NCBI RefSeq assembly: GCF_963169125.1
Contig: NC_084794.1
Location: 154,762,858 to 154,826,857 of the forward strand
DNA length: 64,000 nucleotides
Direction of reading: 5' to 3'
Source of the DNA: Humulus lupulus
Lineage: Eukaryota; Streptophyta; Magnoliopsida; Rosales; Cannabaceae
Part shown: one piece after another, positions 20,445-32,732 of the stretch
Layout: each line of letters starts with the position of its first letter
How positions within the stretch are numbered: the first letter of the stretch is position 1
Translations under genes and position numbers: made by a program
The notes under the pieces: model-generated
The model's database searches: none
What the model was told of the DNA's origin: nothing
Seen by the model: only the letters and a program-made list of their open reading frames with translations

Positions 20445-23400
20445 GCTGCCAGGGCGATAACGAGGTCTCGAGAAGTTATCTAGTGTGCGTCAGGTGTAGA
20501 AGATGCCATTTGAGAGAATTTCGAGAGAAGGCATGTTTTCTATGTGGAATAGTTGGGCACTTCAAGAAAGATTGCCTGAGATTGATGAGGGGAGAGACAA
20601 GGAGTGTGGATAGCTCGACTCCAACTTAAGTGTCCACCTTGATTCGGTCAGAGCTCGAGGCTAGTCCCTCTGAGGCGACATGTTGGCTTTCTAGCTCTCG
20701 TCCTTTTATATTGTACTGATTGAGTTTGGTGCTACGTATCTCTTAGTAGAGACATATATGTGTGGTACATACTGTTTGATTATCACACTATGGGGCTTGA
20801 GATCTTAGTGTCTGTCAGGGAAAGTTGGTAGTTTCTAGGAGATGGGTTAGACTATTATGGGTAGAAAGTTAGCAGTAATAATTGATTGAGATGGTTATAT
20901 GAGGATTTTGGTATGATCCTATGTATGGATTAGTTTTTCAAATGAGGGACAACCATGGATTGTAAGAAAGGATGGTGACTTCTGAGTTTAAAGGGAAGGA
21001 CCCGGTTGCGTTCACGAGATGCCTAGCTATTATGGTGGGTACCACTAGGGTTATATTAGTTAGACTAGAGGGAAACTGGATCGGTCAGTGAGCTTTCAGA
21101 TAGGTTTACAAGGATTCGCCAAGATTTCTGTCGTGTCTAGGAAATTAATGGTGCTACGGGACTAAGGCAAGGATAGAACCGGCACTAGAGACATCATCCA
21201 GAATGGCATTAGCTGAGCAAAAATAATTAAAAGTTCAGTCGAAGAAGTCATTGGACATGGGGGACTGATTTGATGGAGCATCTCACCATGGGATATGTCA
21301 ACACCATTTGTTAAGAGGTAGGACAAGTTTGCCAGAATGTTTCGAAGTACATCTAGTTAGGAACAAAACACGAGTAACATTTTTTTCGCTGATACTACCG
21401 AGGCTGAGGAAGCGTAGATTGTAGGTAAGGTTCCAGAAGGGATAGGTTCCGATTTCCCCAGATGATATTCAAGGTCACATTATGGGAAGTGATGGGATTA
21501 TGTATGATTTCATTAAAATAGAAGTCATAAGGAAATTGCTAAAGGAACGCCTTACGGGTTAGAAGCATGGTGAGACTAGTGAAACAAATTGGTTTTCACT
21601 TGAAGTGTCTTCAAGGACTGCCATACCCTTGAATAAAGTAACAAAAGGACCTAAAATTTCTCTGAATGAATAGTTGCGCGCTAGATTTGTGGAAGTTCAA
21701 ATAAAGGTTGATTTGCACACCATGATATTAGAATATGCATGTGATGGACTGACATAGGAGGACGGCACAGTGGACACTGTCCTTGCTTAAAATTGGAGTT
21801 AATAGTGCGGTACGTCAAGGACTTGGGTGTGTTGTGGGTAGACTGAAAAGGTGATGGTCCATGCTCCACGATGGGTAAAGGAGTAGGAACATAAATGTCT
21901 TACAAGAGACTTTGAGTTGACAGTAATGCCAGATAGCCACAATTAGGGTGAGTAACAACACTTATGGAAAAGAAGTGTGTACAGTAGTATGAAAGTTAAA
22001 GCGTTTTGTCACCCATAGGGAGTTGAACATGAGACAAAGGCACTACTGGGTACTAGTGAAGGACTCCCAGTGAGATCCTTTCTTGCTTAGAGAAAACTAA
22101 CATGGAGGCTGATATCTTGAGTTAGAAATATATGTGCCAGTTGCACGATTCAGGATGGGTTACACTAAGGTAAGATGAGGAAATCTGCTGATTTGGTATA
22201 GAATCTGTGATTGATAATTGGTAGATATATATCCATGAATAATGAAACAAAGAAAGAAGATCTTGTAGGAATGGTTAAGAATCCTACCATTTAGCATGGA
22301 TAGGTTAAGATATGAGGATTAGATGAGTGATCTGATGGATGATGGCGTCGAGGTAGAGATTCCGGATGAATCTTATACTACCCTTTATGATTATTGTATC
22401 TGAGAATTTTGAATGGGCGTTAAGACCAAAAATTTGTATATCGAGAGACGCACTGCCAAATATTTTAGCAAGTGAGGGATGATAATCAGAGGCCAGAAGG
22501 GGATATTGTGACTCTAGGCATCCTAAAGTTAACATGGAAAGATATAGTTACGAACCGTATAGGTGAATCACCTCAGATTGCAGGTAAGATGAATTGATGT
22601 GAAAAGTTGTGACTTGACATATTAAGATAGCACACTTTTGTTTTTTGAGCGAATTATCATAAGGATAAGTATATGTGAGAGGAGACCGTATGTCTGTGTT
22701 AGACAACAAAGTCGTTAGTATCAGAGTGAGACCCTTTATTTCTCGAGTTCTGAAAAGGGTCAGAGAGGATGATAAGTATAAGATTGGGATTTGGAATTAT
22801 TGGTTACCATCAGACAGGCTGACAACTTGAAGGAACAACTCAAACTTTGAGTATTTTACTTTGAATAAGTAAGTTTTGGGACATTAAGGTAAGTATGGTC
22901 CCTTGATTGGATTGTCACGGTGATGACTACCGGTCGTGACTAGAGTGACTCTGGATAAGATATTGTGAGATAGGAAGTGAGAATTACATATTCCTGGGAA
23001 ATGAAATGAGGGATGGAAGTATTCTGGTTCAGAATCGGTTCAGAGGACCAATGAAGTTATTAAGGATTGTTAGAGTAGGAGTGTTTGCATTATTGAAAGG
23101 ACATAAGATCTCACAAATTTAATTATGAGAATGTGGAGTTTCTGGATTGGAGACCTTGCACTTCTCCAAGTGTTATGGACTAAAAAGATAAGATAGCTTG
23201 GGAAAGAAAGAGTAGATTAGATTCTAAATTGGTTAGACTTGTGGGATCCTAATAAGGATTTGTCCAGAGGCCTACAAATTAGCCTTACCCCAGCATGGGT
23301 AGAGCCTCATAAAGTTTTACTGGTGCCAATGCTAGGAAAAGAGGTGTCGAGTACTACCCGTGTTTGGGTGAGGATACATTGGAATTTCAGTGGAATTTAT

Positions 23401-23585
23401 TGTGTAAGGAAAAGTCAATGGACATCTTGGATAAGAGAGGTAAAGTTTTGTAGAATAGGACTATCACTCTAGTGATAGTGTTACAAGAAATAGCAAGGTA
23501 AATGACTTGACTCTGAAGTTATAGTCAGACTTGCTGGATTAGTATCCCGAGACATTTGAATAAATTTCGAGGACAAAATTTCAAT
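20445..23585 (+). pseudogene. Tekay-like gag zinc knuckle and heavily ruined pol
   Basis: The first recognisable piece is an intact CX2CX4HX4C knuckle, CFLCGIVGHFKKDC (20534-20575). The protease site follows as VLIEFGATYLLVE, where the normal D-S-G has become E-F-G. Beyond that, stops occur in all frames. Faint integrase traces are visible near 22270 (region of KSAHFLPV) and 22510 (SRHPKVN for the usual DRDPKF), and LLVPMLGKEV near 23315 corresponds to HVSMLRKYV. The length from knuckle to LTR is about 3 kb, shorter than a complete pol. The inverted element at 48279-50252 is collinear with this one and shares some of the same defects. A purine tract and the LTR at 23600 follow. Confidence 0.75.
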
Positions 23586-23599
23586 AAGGAAGGGATAGT
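23586..23599 (+). promoter_or_regulatory. Polypurine tract
   Basis: AAGGAAGGGATAGT immediately before the LTR start TGTAAAGACC. Confidence 0.8.
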
Positions 23600-25847
23600 T
23601 GTAAAGACCCAAATTTGCTATTAAGGTTGAGTGCCATGATTACTGTTCCAGGAGGGCATAATCAGATATATATATATGTGGGATTATGTGGTATAAATGA
23701 TTTATATGATAATGTGAATAATTATGCATGTTTATGTGTATTAAATATGCATGTGGGCCAGTTTCTGTAAATTGGGGCATATTTGTAATTTTTGACCTGT
23801 TGAGGTTATGTATACAATATGAGTGAGACCCCAGTGTTATGCAGATACATTTAAGATGTGTGTTTCGAGGCAATCTGAGTGAGCGGATTAGCGAAATAGT
23901 CACAACAGGGTTAAATACTCGGCTCGGGGAGGGACTAGGGGTATTTTGAGAAACCTAGTGAATATTCAGGATTTATCAGGAAACGAATAGTTATTTGGTG
24001 ATTAATTGGGTATGTGGGGAATAATTGGGAATTTATAGGACTATTCGAGGATTAGCGGGAAGTGTGGAAAATGACGATATTGTCCTTGGGGGCAATAAAG
24101 AGAAAGTTTTGAACTAGGGGCATTTCGGTCCTTTAGGTGCCAAGGGATAACTTAGGAAGCCTTGAGAAATAGTTAGAAACCATCAGAAAGTATCAAACAC
24201 TCTGAGTCTTTCCTCTCTCATGTTGCTCTTTCTCTCACCCTCTTCGGGAAAATTGAAGAGGGAAGCACAAATCTCTGAATTTTGGGGCAAGGTTTTCTGG
24301 GGAGATTGAAGTTCAGGGGTGCTGGAAGCTTCTAAGCTTAAGGGAACAATTAGGATTAGCTCAGCCAGAGGTAATTTAAAGTTATGCTTTGAGTTTTTTT
24401 TTTTTTTAGATTTTTATGTTTTGAAAGTTCTTATTGAATTCTTAGTTCTTAGGGGTTTTGGCTACGTTTTCATATGATTATTTTGCTCTAAGTGTAGTAT
24501 TAAGGTGTAAAGGCTTAATTCTGGCTATAGTGTATGTTTAAATTGAAATCTGGTGATTTTGGGTCGGGGAAAACGCCGGAGGGGTGCTGGAAAATCTGGG
24601 TTTGTAGGGTCGCAAAACAACGCTGTTCTTAAGCATCGCGACCTGCATGATCTCTCTGAATCGCCTTAGTGCTGCGATGCTGGGTAAAGTGCGCTGCGGT
24701 GCATGTCCATGGAATAGTGGGAGTTTGGTTCTTTGACTTGTGGAGGGCCGCGACGCTTGTGAGGGGCGTCGCGACTCAAATAGGGATTATTGGCCAATTA
24801 AGGTTTTTAAGCTCGGGAACTCAAACCTAAAGGCTCGGGAAGGATTCCATGACCCGGTTTATAAGAATTTGAGATCCCGAAGGCGAGAAATATACCTTGA
24901 AGATCTTAAATAGTCTAAGTGATTGATGGTTACCGTTATCGCTTGTGACTAGGTTTTACCGCTAGGGCTCATGGATAGGGATCGTGCTCAACATTTCCAT
25001 ACGCTATCTTCTTAGGACTTAAGGTAAGAAAACTGTATGTGCCCGTTGAGCAGAGCATGGCCTGATTATCTGTGCGTGTGTTGTGCTTAGTGTTATGTGC
25101 AAATTATTGTAACTAGTATGTCATATATATGTTTATGACTGAGCAACAAGGGTTAGGATCGTCAAAGGGCCGGGAGCGGCAAGGGCCGGGAGAAGCAAGG
25201 ACCAAGATCGGCAAGGGCCATGATCGGCATTAAGCATGATGAATGCAGGCCGCCATGGCATGACACTCTAAGGATGCGTACTCACCTGCTCGATTAAGAC
25301 CGTGAAATTGGTGCCTAATAACGCACAGTGTCTGGTTTAGGCCGCTGTTGTGAATTTTAATGGAAACTTGGGGATTGTCTGTTGTGTTTGATTAGTTATG
25401 CATTTATTGAAATAAATTAATATATTTTGTGCTATGAAGTTTTCTTGCTGGGCCTCGGCTCATGGGTGCTCTATGGTGCTGGTAAGGGCAAGCAAAAGGT
25501 CAATAAGCCACGAGTTGGAGGGCATGGAACGATGCATACATGTTTGGTCTACTTAGCCGCCACGGTTGGGGTAATTTTGAGGAGCATAGTAAAAATGTCT
25601 GATTTTGTCACTTAGGTCAACTATACAGTAATTTTTTAATCGTAAATATGTCTTAAACGATATTATGGGACTCCAATATAACTCTTTTCATGATCTTAAT
25701 AAAAGTTTAAACCTTTTATATGAAACTTTTATTAAATGAGTCTTAATGTTAATTTAATTACACTTTTGGGTCTAACACCTCGATTAGCGAGTCAAATACA
25801 CATTTTGAAACCACATGGTAATGACTAAAGAGTAGTAGGGCATTACA
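23600..25847 (+). mobile_element. Tekay-like 3' LTR
   Basis: The LTR runs TGTAAAGACC to GGCATTACA, 2248 bp, after a purine tract. Donor-like GTAA sites lie at 24371, 25024 and 25492 and a GC-word cassette at 24608-24777. A minisatellite of AAGGGCCGGGAGCGGC-type units is at about 25160-25232. An LTR of the same family in the opposite orientation abuts it at 25848. Confidence 0.87.
24608..24777. repeat. CGCGAC word cassette in LTR
   Basis: Words GTCGCAAAAC, CATCGCGACC, GCTGCGATGC, GCGCTGCGGTGC, GGCCGCGACGC and GCGTCGCGAC recur about 1.0-1.2 kb from the LTR start. Confidence 0.7.
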
Positions 25848-27100
25848 TTTAGGTACTAAAAATTTAGGTCAAACAGTCCCATTTCAATAAAAAAGGTTTA
25901 ACTCCTTAGACGGGATCCCAAAAAAACAGAGTTTAAAATGTTACAGATCCAATGAATACAAAAGGTCAGCATAAGCGGCAAAATCAGGGTCCAACCCTAG
26001 TTCAAACAGATACCCTTGGCCATGGCAGTTAAGCAGGCCGCATATGTACACTCAACTTTTGAAGCTCTCCAACTCATGGCTGGTCCAACTTTCCCTTTTC
26101 TTTACCTGCACCATATTACAACCATGAGCCGAGGCTCAACCAGAAAACATAATCATGCTCATAAGCAGTTAATCAACATATTACAAAAATATAGTTAACA
26201 TGCCTTGCAGTAATAACTATACTCGTGCATGTATTTAATCTACGTAAGCAACTACTGAGTCACCCTAGGGGCCCATTTCCCTATTTCCATCTAACCAGCC
26301 TTAGGGCTAGCCCAACACATTTTTTGTGGGGCCATAGGGCCCTTCAAGCGTATATTATGCTTCTGGGTTAGCTTAACTACATCGACCTGCGTTCAACACG
26401 CTACTACCGTCCTCGACTGATAAGCCGAGTTTTTCAATCATATATAATAGATAAATCATCAACTTATAAGCCGAGCTTTTTAATCAGATACAATAGATAA
26501 ACCCTCGACTTATAAGCTGAGCTTTTCAATTAGATATACAAGATAATCGGTCATTACTTAGAATAGGTATGCACAACACAATCAACATGTTTAATAGAAA
26601 ATTCTAAGCATGGTTATAACAATGTTCGATAACTAGGGCTCGAGCCCTAACCATAGTCCAGGTACAGTTTTCTTACCTCAAGTCCTGAGTTAATTGTGTA
26701 TGATGACCTTGAGTGCGATCCTTTCCTCCCGAGCCTAACGATTTACCCTACTCACAACCATAACAAGGAATAACTATCAAGAGACGAACCAATAGAGGCT
26801 TCCCGGCCAAGTTCTAGCCCATGAGACCTTGAATTCTACTAAATTGGGTAGTAGGATCATTCCCGAGCCTTTAGGTTTGGGTTCCCACAACCCAAAACAC
26901 ATTTCCTTGTTTGAACCGTGACACCCCCACAAAAGAGCCATGACACTCAACTAGGAAGAGAGTGCCCAAAATTTCCTACACCCGTTCCACGATGCAACCC
27001 GCCAAGCCCCATGACGTTAAGGGTGTTTGAGGTTCCCCTGCCTCGACTTAGTAAATGAGGGCCACGACGCTCCAGGAATAGCGTCATGGCGCAACTCAGC
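25848..27100 (-). mobile_element. Truncated Tekay-like LTR, inverted
   Basis: Landmarks in the order seen in other inverted copies are GGGATCCCA (25915), GGCCATGGCAG with CTCATGGCTGGT, a TTTACCTGCACC donor-like site (26102) and TTTTCTTACCTC (26670). The region with a GGCCACGACGC / GCGTCATGGCGC cassette is at 26920-27090. The expected TGTAACGCCC start is missing on the left, and the right part is cut by the LTR at 27101. The minisatellite position is occupied by a different repeat (26412-26545). Confidence 0.75.
26412..26545. repeat. Tandem 46-48-bp repeat with CTTATAAG core
   Basis: Three units share CTCGACTTATAAGCCGAG followed by CTTTTCAATCAGATA and AATAGATAAA. The first element is itself an inverted repeat (CTCG...CGAG around CTTATAAG). 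Confidence 0.8.
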
Positions 27101-28304
27101 TGTTGTGAAATTACTACTAGGCAAGTGTACGCATTCAAGAAAGTAATGATAATAGAAGTAAAGTATCGTTCCCAAAGAGAACTGATCTACTAATTACCAA
27201 AAGTGAACTTTAATTTCTATTTGACTAAAGAAAATAGAGTACAAATTAACTATGACCATAAACTAATATAGCAGACTTAAATTAATAAAATTTAATAGAG
27301 AAAATATTAGAGCATTTTAACTTCATCAACCTTCAATTCTATTCAAACAGTAATACAATTAATATGATTCTTCTAACTATGATTATAGCTTGTTTACAAT
27401 TGACAATTCTATTCTCTTTCAAGATATAAAATATTCAATTTCCCAATGAATTTTGTACATGTCTGTGATAAATTCTACACATAAACCACATTAAGAACAG
27501 AAACCTAATTGCTACACAAACCAATTTTATACTTTCATTCTAAATTGAAATATATGCCTATTGCCTATAGCTATTCCAATTCTCGCTTTTTAGATGTTGA
27601 ACTAAAACCAAAAATCATGCAAAAGATGGCTAGTCAATTACAAGCATTAAACGTAAGAACAATAGACAATCATAGATTCAAGAAATCATGGAAACTGCAT
27701 TAAAGATGAAAAGAATATCCAATGACTACATTAAAATACTCTAAACAATAATTTAGTTCATAATGTTAACATAATTGCATAAAAATAATCCAAAATTGAA
27801 AAGCATAAAGAGATGAAATAAAACTAGTGAAATCTTGCTCTGTTCTTCCTCTCCGTTGTCCAGAGCACTCTCTTTGTTTCCTTTTCAAAAATCCTCCCTC
27901 TATTTCCATGAAAAGCCCTACAAAATTCCATGAAAATTCCAAAAATGTTCTCGTGCTGATATATTCCCTTCCATGCTGCGATATATCACATGCACCATAT
28001 TCTTGATACAAACGCAAAGTTTATGTTGTTGTTTCTGTCTCTGCGAAAAATCTGTATTCCTCAAGTAGTGATATATCGGCCAAGACAGGCGATATATCGC
28101 CTATGTTGAATTTATGAAACTTAGCCAATTTCGAGTAATTAAGAATTTTTTTAATTTAAAACTCCGAATTCACGTACTAATCAGAATTATAGCGACAAAC
28201 TGCACAAGTTCACAAAACAGATCAAATACATAATTTCACTTGAGGAAAACAACCAAATCAAACCAGAAACGTCATGAATAAACATATATTTTGTACGCTT
28301 ATCA
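27101..28304 (-). mobile_element. 3' LTR of an Athila/Tat-like element (minus orientation)
   Basis: On the minus strand the LTR begins TGATAAGCGTACAAAATATA, directly after the purine-rich tract AGCTTGGGGGTG, and ends near TTTCACAACA at 27101. The start resembles the minus-strand start of the solo LTR at 2799-4240 (TGATTAGTGCTCAAAAATATC), so the two belong to related families. Length 1204 bp. It carries a GATATATC palindrome cluster (27955-28101). The rest of the element lies to the right, split by the Tat insertion. Confidence 0.7.
28088..28101. repeat. 14-bp perfect palindrome GGCGATATATCGCC
   Basis: The perfect palindrome is accompanied by GTGATATATCGGC (28069) and GCTGCGATATATCAC (27973). 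Variants recur at 44538-44551 and 54674-54812 in related LTR-type sequence. Confidence 0.85.
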
Positions 28305-28609
28305 CACCCCCAAGCTTGACTGGTTGCTTGTGCTCAAGAAAAAAAGAAAGAACAAAGATAAGACTCAAAACAACAAACAACCATTAGATGACTTAACTTT
28401 ACTGAAAACTTTAAACTTAGACTAGGAGCATAATTTTCTCAAAGTGCCAACTCTTTTTCAATCGTTCAACCAATGCTTCAGAACATACGACTAGAATTTC
28501 AACGAATCAAAAATTTCTCTAAATACTGTAATTCATGCAAATACACATTTCATTTCATAAATACTATACAAAACATAATTCTACAAGTATCAAAATTCAT
28601 CCAGACCAC
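28305..28609 (-). other. Polypurine tract and 3' internal end of the Athila/Tat-like element
   Basis: 28305-28316 reads AGCTTGGGGGTG on the minus strand, preceded by TTGAGCACAAGCAACCAGTC, a typical end-of-pol phrase in Athila/Tat elements. The remainder is AT-rich with no coding sequence. It ends where the Tat LTR starts at 28610 and probably continues at 43391. Confidence 0.6.
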
Positions 28610-28754
28610 TGTGAATGCAGGAATCCTTCCCTTGTGAATTCCATTCAAGTGAACCTCTACATTATGAGGCAACTCAAAGATTACGAGACACATGCTAGTG
28701 GGACGAAGAGGCATGGGCCTTACTTGGCATCAGAGGCGTTAGGCTAGGAAAAGC

Positions 28755-28865
28755 ACCCTCGCTATGCGAGGGTCAATGGCAAGCAGCCCATGCACACGTC
28801 ACCCTCGCTATGCAAGGGTCGTTGGCAAGCAGCCCATGTGCATGCCACCCTCACTATGCGAGGGT
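28755..28865. repeat. Spaced 19-bp hairpins in the Tat LTR
   Basis: ACCCTCGCTATGCGAGGGT (28755-28773, 8-bp arms around TAT) recurs with one change each at 28801-28819 and 28847-28865, spaced 46 bp, with TGGCAAGCAGCCCATG between. A shorter form, CCTCACTATGTGAGG, lies near 28950. The partner LTR has perfect copies at 41991 and near 42037. Confidence 0.88.
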
Positions 28866-29614
28866 CCTCGGATGGCTTCTCATACGTGCGCATGCGCCGT
28901 GTCCACGCGAGGCGTCGTGCCTCACCCCCGTATGATCATGCCTGTAGCCTCACTATGTGAGGGAACAAACTTGCCTCACCCCGTCACTCCACCAAAACAA
29001 CCTCACCATGTCCTTCGTGTCCTGCATACATAGACCATTGCATCCAAAAAAGGGTCTCCAAGGGTCGAATCTCTATGTCAGACCCTCAAAGGATCCCTAG
29101 CATCTCATTAAGCGAGTCCTTCACTAAGCATCCCACATGCACCTTGTCTCGCCTCAAACACCCTGTGCCTCACCGAAGCGGCCTTAGTCCATTCTAGGAG
29201 TAGGTGCCACCAGCGAGATACCCTCAAGCCTTGTCTTCTCTTGACATGTAAAGTGTGGAGCCTCCTCAATATGTGTACGAGGAACACTTGGAAATACTAA
29301 GTAGAAGTGCCATGTGATCATAGGGTACCAGGTACGCATATTGATAGGGAATGTACGACCATGACGAGGATAGGGGCGTGGCCCTGCCATCCACGTCTGA
29401 CGAGTAGTGGCAGTACGAATTTGTACGGAGAGTGGAGACACTACCTGGGTGCCCCTGGCCATGTGACAGTGCCGGAAGTACGATGTCGTGCACCACTACT
29501 CTGATAATGTCAGGGAAGACACCACTATATCCCTAGCCAGTACCTTGACCATGCACATGTGTACGACTTGACTCCCTGGGACCTACTTGTATCTAGGGTC
29601 AAATAGAGTCCACC

Positions 29615-29623
29615 TATAAATAG
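29615..29623 (+). promoter_or_regulatory. TATA box of the Tat 5' LTR
   Basis: TATAAATAG about 200 bp before the LTR end, conserved at 42805-42813 in the other LTR. Confidence 0.7.
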
Positions 29624-29819
29624 GGTCCGACCCCTCAGGCTAAGGGGTTGGAAAACTGATTGTATGAGGAGACATTTTGAAAAATATGATCTTTGTTCCA
29701 TTGTAGTTCGGATTTGTCTATTGATTCAAGTTCTTTCCATCTGATTCTTAGCTATCCTTAGTATAATAATCTGAGTTTTCTAACCTTAAATCGTTGACGA
29801 GTTCTTACCGTCAACAGTT

Positions 29820-29837
29820 TGGCACCGTTTGTGGGAA
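29820..29837 (+). promoter_or_regulatory. Primer binding site of the Tat element
   Basis: TGGCACCGTTTGTGGGAA follows the LTR end after three bases. It is the non-initiator type usual in Tat/Athila elements; I do not assign the tRNA. A second copy (TGGCACCGTCTATGGG) follows the other LTR at 43011. Confidence 0.75.
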
Positions 29838-29899
29838 GGATAAGTGTCAAGCCACTGTCCTTCCATTAGTTCCAGCAGGAAGAAATGCCAAGACATTCT

Positions 29900-31670
29900 A
29901 AATGATTGAGAGAGCCACAAGAGGTGGAGGTCTGCCTTGATTGAGATCAGCAGAAGGTCTCCATGAAGAACCCTCCTCTGCCTAGAGATGTGGAGGCCCC
30001 AAAGGAACCTGAATTTCACGAAGTAGAGAGGGAGGCTTCATCCCCAGCCGTCCCTCCCGATGAGAGTCATCCAAGGTCAACAGCTGCCCCTGCAAAAGAT
30101 TTCGACGAGTTTCTGCCCCCAAGGCCGCCACAGGTGCCAAACTCCAGCCGGCAGGATCCGGACCCAACGATGCGCAGATCTGACAAGCATCCCCGAGTCC
30201 ATTTCGTGAGCTCGAGTTCAAGGTCTCGATTCTATGAAGAGGAGATACGTGAACTGCACCGCAAGAACCAAAGGCTTGAAACCACCTTAGAGAACATGCA
30301 AGAGGTGTTGAATGGCCTGTTGCAAGGGAAGTCAAACATATCTCTCCCTAAGCGAAAATAGAGAGGACAAGAGGGGGCAGAGACCACCGTCTCAGTAGAT
30401 GATGGGAGGACCCGACTCTCCACTAGTAATACCCCCCAGGTGAAATATCACGAACATCCCAGACCACCGAGACAGTAAGAACGTCACGGACCACCGAAGC
30501 AGCCTCCGAGGCCAGAGTAGAAGAACAACGCTGGCCCTCATAACGATATCGAGGACACCCTCAGATCTATGAGAGGAACTCAATAAGGAAAAGGCGGATA
30601 AAAGGACTACACCTCCTATAGCGCCTCGGGAAGGAAAAGGAAAGGGAGATGCAAGCCCATCCACGTTGAGAAACTCCTTGAGGAAGAGGAGACAAGACCT
30701 AGACAGAGAGATGAGAAGCTTACGGAGCAAGATCGTCACCGCATCTGGAGGACAAGCCGTCGAGGAAGAGTTCGACCATGAATCGCCCTTCGTTAAAGAG
30801 ATCCAAGCCAACTGGCTCCCAGCCAACTTCAAGGAGCCTCATATGACCCCCTATGAAGGAAACACAGATCCTAAGTACCATCTGGACACGTTTAACGACC
30901 TGATAAGGTTAAGGGGGATTAGTAGTGGAGCCAGGTGCCATTGCTTTGCTGTCACATTGAAAGGACATGTGTACAAATGGTTCAAGAGACTTCGACTAGG
31001 GTCCATCAGGTCTTGGAAGTAGTTTTCTGATGAATTTCTCCAACAGCATCACGTCGTGTGTGATTACACAATGCCGGGCACCAGCCTCGCCAACGTGAAG
31101 CAGGGAGAAAACGAGAATCTAAAGGGCTACATCCACAGGTTTAACATGGAGGCAGCCAAAGTAAGGAGCTTGACCCGCAGGAAGTTAAAAATGACCATAA
31201 CAGCCAGAGTGCGTCCGGGAAGCAAATTGTGGGATAATATGCTTAAAAGGGAAGTCACTGACCTAGATGACTTCTACAAGAGGGCACAAAATTACATTCA
31301 TGTGGAGGATGGCCATGCGAACTTAAAGGTAGGAAAAAGTGAGTCCCATGTAAAGCCCCAAGCCAATGAAGGGTTGAATGGAGCGAAGAAGAAGAAGGCG
31401 TATGAAGGGTCGAGAGATGATCAACATAGAATGACCAAACACGGAAGCGACCATAGGCAAATGGTTTACACCTTCTATACGAGCCTGACGGATACCAGAG
31501 AGCATATCTACCTCACAAATGAGGACCATATTCCCTTTAAAAATCCCCCACTGATGAGAAAAGACCGGTCCAAGAAGGACCCTAGCAAATATTGTGAATA
31601 CCACAAGGATATCGGCCATACCACGGTAGAATGTACCCATTTGAAGGAAGAAATTGAGGAGCTCATCTGA
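29900..31670 (+). pseudogene. Tat-lineage gag (broken)
   Basis: A proline- and charge-rich N-terminal stretch (29963-30361) ends in a coiled-coil-like segment with EEEIRELHRKNQRLETTLEN. After stops and a frame change the capsid region follows: IQANWLPANFKEPHMTPYEG, DPKYHLDTFNDLIRLRG, VYKWFKRLRLGSI. A TAG at 31020 replaces an expected sense codon before FSDEFLQQH. It continues with KQGENENLKGYIHRFN and a zinc-knuckle-like CEYHKDIGHTTVEC near the end, where the first pair is C-E-Y-H rather than C-x2-C, as is common in this lineage. Gag packages the element RNA. The next module, protease, is in the same frame after a TGA at 31668. Confidence 0.82.
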
Positions 31671-31739
31671 AGGGGACACCTGGGCCGATATGTCAGAAGG
31701 GAGAAGCAGAAATCGGAAGATGTGCCAGTGATGTCTCGA

Positions 31740-32732
31740 ACATAAGGAGGAGCCTCAGAGATACAAGGGGAGGTGAGAACGATCTTCAGAGGTCTGAGGT
31801 TTGGGGGAGAGTCCAGGAAGGGTCGAGACAAATACGCTAAAGAATTTGGACGGAGTCCACCACCGTGTGTCATGAGTTTGGAGCAGCGACCCCCGAAATG
31901 CTTTAAGGGAGAAAATGACTCAATCAATTTCACAGAGGAGGATGCACGAGGGTTGAACTTTCCCCATAATGATCCTTTGGTGTTGACAGTTCAGTTGGCC
32001 AACATGCGGGTGCATCGGGTCATCGTAGACAATGGAAGTTCCGTAGATATCTTATATCGCCCCACCTTTGAGAAGATGGGTTTGGGCATCAGACACTTGA
32101 AACCCTGTCAATCCTCCTTATACGGGTTCACGGGGGACTCGATACAACCCTTAGGGGTGATCGAATTGGCACTAACCATGGGAGAACAACCCCGATAGAC
32201 CACAGTCATGGCAAACTTCATCGTGGTAGATTGTGCTTCAGCTTGCAATGCGGTATTGGGGAGACCATCCCTGAGAGAATTGAAAGCGATCACTTCAATA
32301 TATCACCTTGCCATCAAGTTCCCAACTCCTGGTGGAGTAGGGAGTATGAAAGGAGAACAAAGAGAGGCAAGGGAGTGTTATAACACCTTCCTTCGCACGT
32401 CTGTGAAACTGCGAGAAGTGATGGCGATGGCGATGGTGGTGCATGGGGGTACAAACCCGCAGGAACTAGACCCTAGAATCATGGAGGAGCTAGGGGCTGA
32501 GCCTGTAGAGGAGGTAGAGGAGATCATGGTGATGGAAGAGCTGTTGCGAAAGTTGAAGGTGGGAAAAAGCCTTCAAAGCGATGTGAAGGAGAAGTTGGTA
32601 AGGTTTTTGAAGGACAATATAGATGTATTTTCTTGGAGTCATGAAGACATGGTAGGAATAGATCCAGCCATCATGTGCCACCATTTGAATATCGTCCCTG
32701 AGGCCCATCAGGCAGAAAAGACGGGCACTTGA
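31740..32732 (+). pseudogene. Tat-lineage protease and pre-RT region (broken)
   Basis: FTEEDARGLNFPHNDPLVL and VHRVIVDNGSSVDILYRPTF give the aspartic protease; the lineage form D-N-G-S-S is intact. FIVVDCASACNAVLGRPSLR follows after a TAG at 32196. The linker to RT carries acidic sequence (EELGAEPVEEVEEIMVMEEL) and FSWSHEDMVGIDPAIMCHHL, a standard Tat marker just before RT. A frame change occurs near 32730. Confidence 0.82.

Larger units (their letters stand above)
28610..29816 (+). mobile_element. 5' LTR of the Tat-lineage gypsy element
   Basis: The LTR runs TGTGAATGCAGG to ACCGTCAACA, 1207 bp, followed by the primer binding site. It matches the LTR at 41846-43007; by eye about 11 of the first 137 positions differ, mostly transitions. 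A TATA box lies at 29615-29623 and hairpin repeats at 28755-28865. Confidence 0.92.

Noticed and set aside
28755..28865. CRISPR-like array (19-bp palindromic repeat, 46-bp period)
   Set aside because: Only three units, the 'spacers' are themselves repeated, and the stretch lies inside an LTR that recurs at 41846-43007 in plant DNA.
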